DNA of 44,593 nucleotides from Chitinophagaceae bacterium (GTDB lineage: Bacteria > Bacteroidota > Bacteroidia > Chitinophagales > Chitinophagaceae), in NCBI GenBank assembly GCA_016786745.1, contig JAEUVS010000060.1:1-44593 (forward strand). The letters run 5' to 3'. A program made the translations under genes and the position numbers. Under the pieces are notes generated by a model. It was given only the letters and a program-made list of their open reading frames with translations, was not told the origin of the DNA and searched no databases. Shown one piece after another: positions 44,147 to 44,593 of this stretch (its first letter is position 1; the number at the start of each line of letters is the position of its first letter).

Positions 44147-44593
44147 CTACTTCCATCCACCACCTAAATCCCTGTAGACATTTACTACCGCCACCAACTG
44201 TTCTTTTTTTGTTTCCACAAGCTCGAGCTTTGATTCGAGTGCGTCGCGTTGCGTCATCAGCACTTCGAGATAATCAGCGCGCGCTGAGCTGAAAAGATTG
44301 TTGGAGATATCGATCGAACGAGTAAGCGCATCAACCTGCTTCTTCTTTAAATCGTAACTCTTCGACAGGTTGTCGATTTTAGAAAGTTGGGTCGAAACTT
44401 CAAAGTATGCATTGAGAATACTTCTTTCATAATTATACATCGCCTGCACCTGCCGCGCATTGGCGCTGAAAAATTCCGCCTTAATGGCGTTGCGATTTAT
44501 CAGTGGTGCAGCGATATCACCCACCAGGTTATATAAAAGTGATTCAGGAAATTTTACAAGATAGGATGGCTTGAACGCCTGGAACCCGAGTGC
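44147..44593 (-). CDS. TolC-family outer-membrane efflux protein (C-terminal part)
   Basis: The frame is open to the window edge, so the N-terminus is missing; about 148 residues are visible, starting ALGFQAFKPSYLVKFPESLL. The segment GDIAAPLINRNAIKAEFFSA is the RND-type outer-membrane factor (NodT/OprM-like) signature. The following long helices (QVQAMYNYERSILNAYFEVS, RADYLEVLMTQRDALESKLE) are the barrel-to-tunnel coiled coil. It ends LVAVVNVYRDLGGGWK, typical of this family. Partner of an RND pump presumably beyond the right edge. Convergent with fdhA, 13 bp between stops. Confidence 0.9.
   Translation of the reverse strand, partial: ALGFQAFKPSYLVKFPESLLYNLVGDIAAPLINRNAIKAEFFSANARQVQAMYNYERSILNAYFEVSTQLSKIDNLSKSYDLKKKQVDALTRSIDISNNLFSSARADYLEVLMTQRDALESKLELVETKKEQLVAVVNVYRDLGGGWK

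Overview
The window is from a Bacteroidota chromosome, most likely a member of the Chitinophagaceae. The evidence is a SusC/SusD pair, a type IX secretion C-terminal domain, many genes preceded by the Bacteroidota -7 box (TAnnTTTG or TAnnTTCG) with little Shine-Dalgarno sequence, the gene order nusB - DUF1573 lipoprotein - yajC - coaE, and a single-chain SecDF. No tRNA, IS element, prophage or CRISPR array was seen. The species assignment is an inference from protein style, not from a marker search.

Positions 1-20.4 kb are mostly housekeeping. The left edge holds the 5' part of RNase P RNA (minus strand), followed by three imperfect direct repeats of about 80 bp. Then come a small metal-binding (HMA) protein, pyrE, a Nudix hydrolase, coaD, pyrB, pyrR, an outer-membrane beta-barrel protein, P5C dehydrogenase, prfB with a textbook +1 programmed frameshift, groEL/groES, nusB, a DUF1573 lipoprotein, yajC, coaE, a class I aminotransferase, secDF, an orphan MacB/FtsX-type permease, tsaD and a lysine-forming saccharopine-dehydrogenase-like protein. 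Two dispersed intergenic repeat families lie here: a GTGAAGC-type heptamer array upstream of both coaD and coaE, and a GC-rich palindromic element near 12.25 kb and 16.7 kb.

Positions 20.4-33.3 kb are accessory. A PadR regulator is followed by a 40-codon remnant of the permease it normally controls, then an unrecognised membrane protein. A seven-gene minus-strand operon follows (transcribed from about 33.28 kb down to 21.59 kb): susC, susD, three tandem paralogous DoxX-like membrane proteins with a conserved extra C-terminal domain, a CrtI/PYROXD2-like FAD oxidoreductase and a YeiH-family transporter. It has no glycoside hydrolase, sulfatase, peptidase or sigma/anti-sigma pair, so it does not look like a polysaccharide utilisation locus. 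It is the best candidate for an undescribed system: TonB-dependent uptake coupled to membrane and cytosolic redox chemistry, with export of a product.

Positions 33.3-38.7 kb carry small accessory genes: a DUF1801 protein, a SUEL-lectin/T9SS secreted protein paired with a GH5 lipoprotein, two VOC-fold proteins, a group III truncated haemoglobin, a short unrecognised protein and a 58-residue basic ORF.

Positions 38.7-44.1 kb look like a one-carbon oxidation module. A minus-strand operon of mobA-like, fdhD, DUF7009 and a YdeP-type molybdopterin oxidoreductase is divergent from a glutathione-independent formaldehyde dehydrogenase. The mobA-like frame has no ATG, GTG or TTG upstream of its nucleotide-binding motif. 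The right edge cuts a TolC-family efflux gene.
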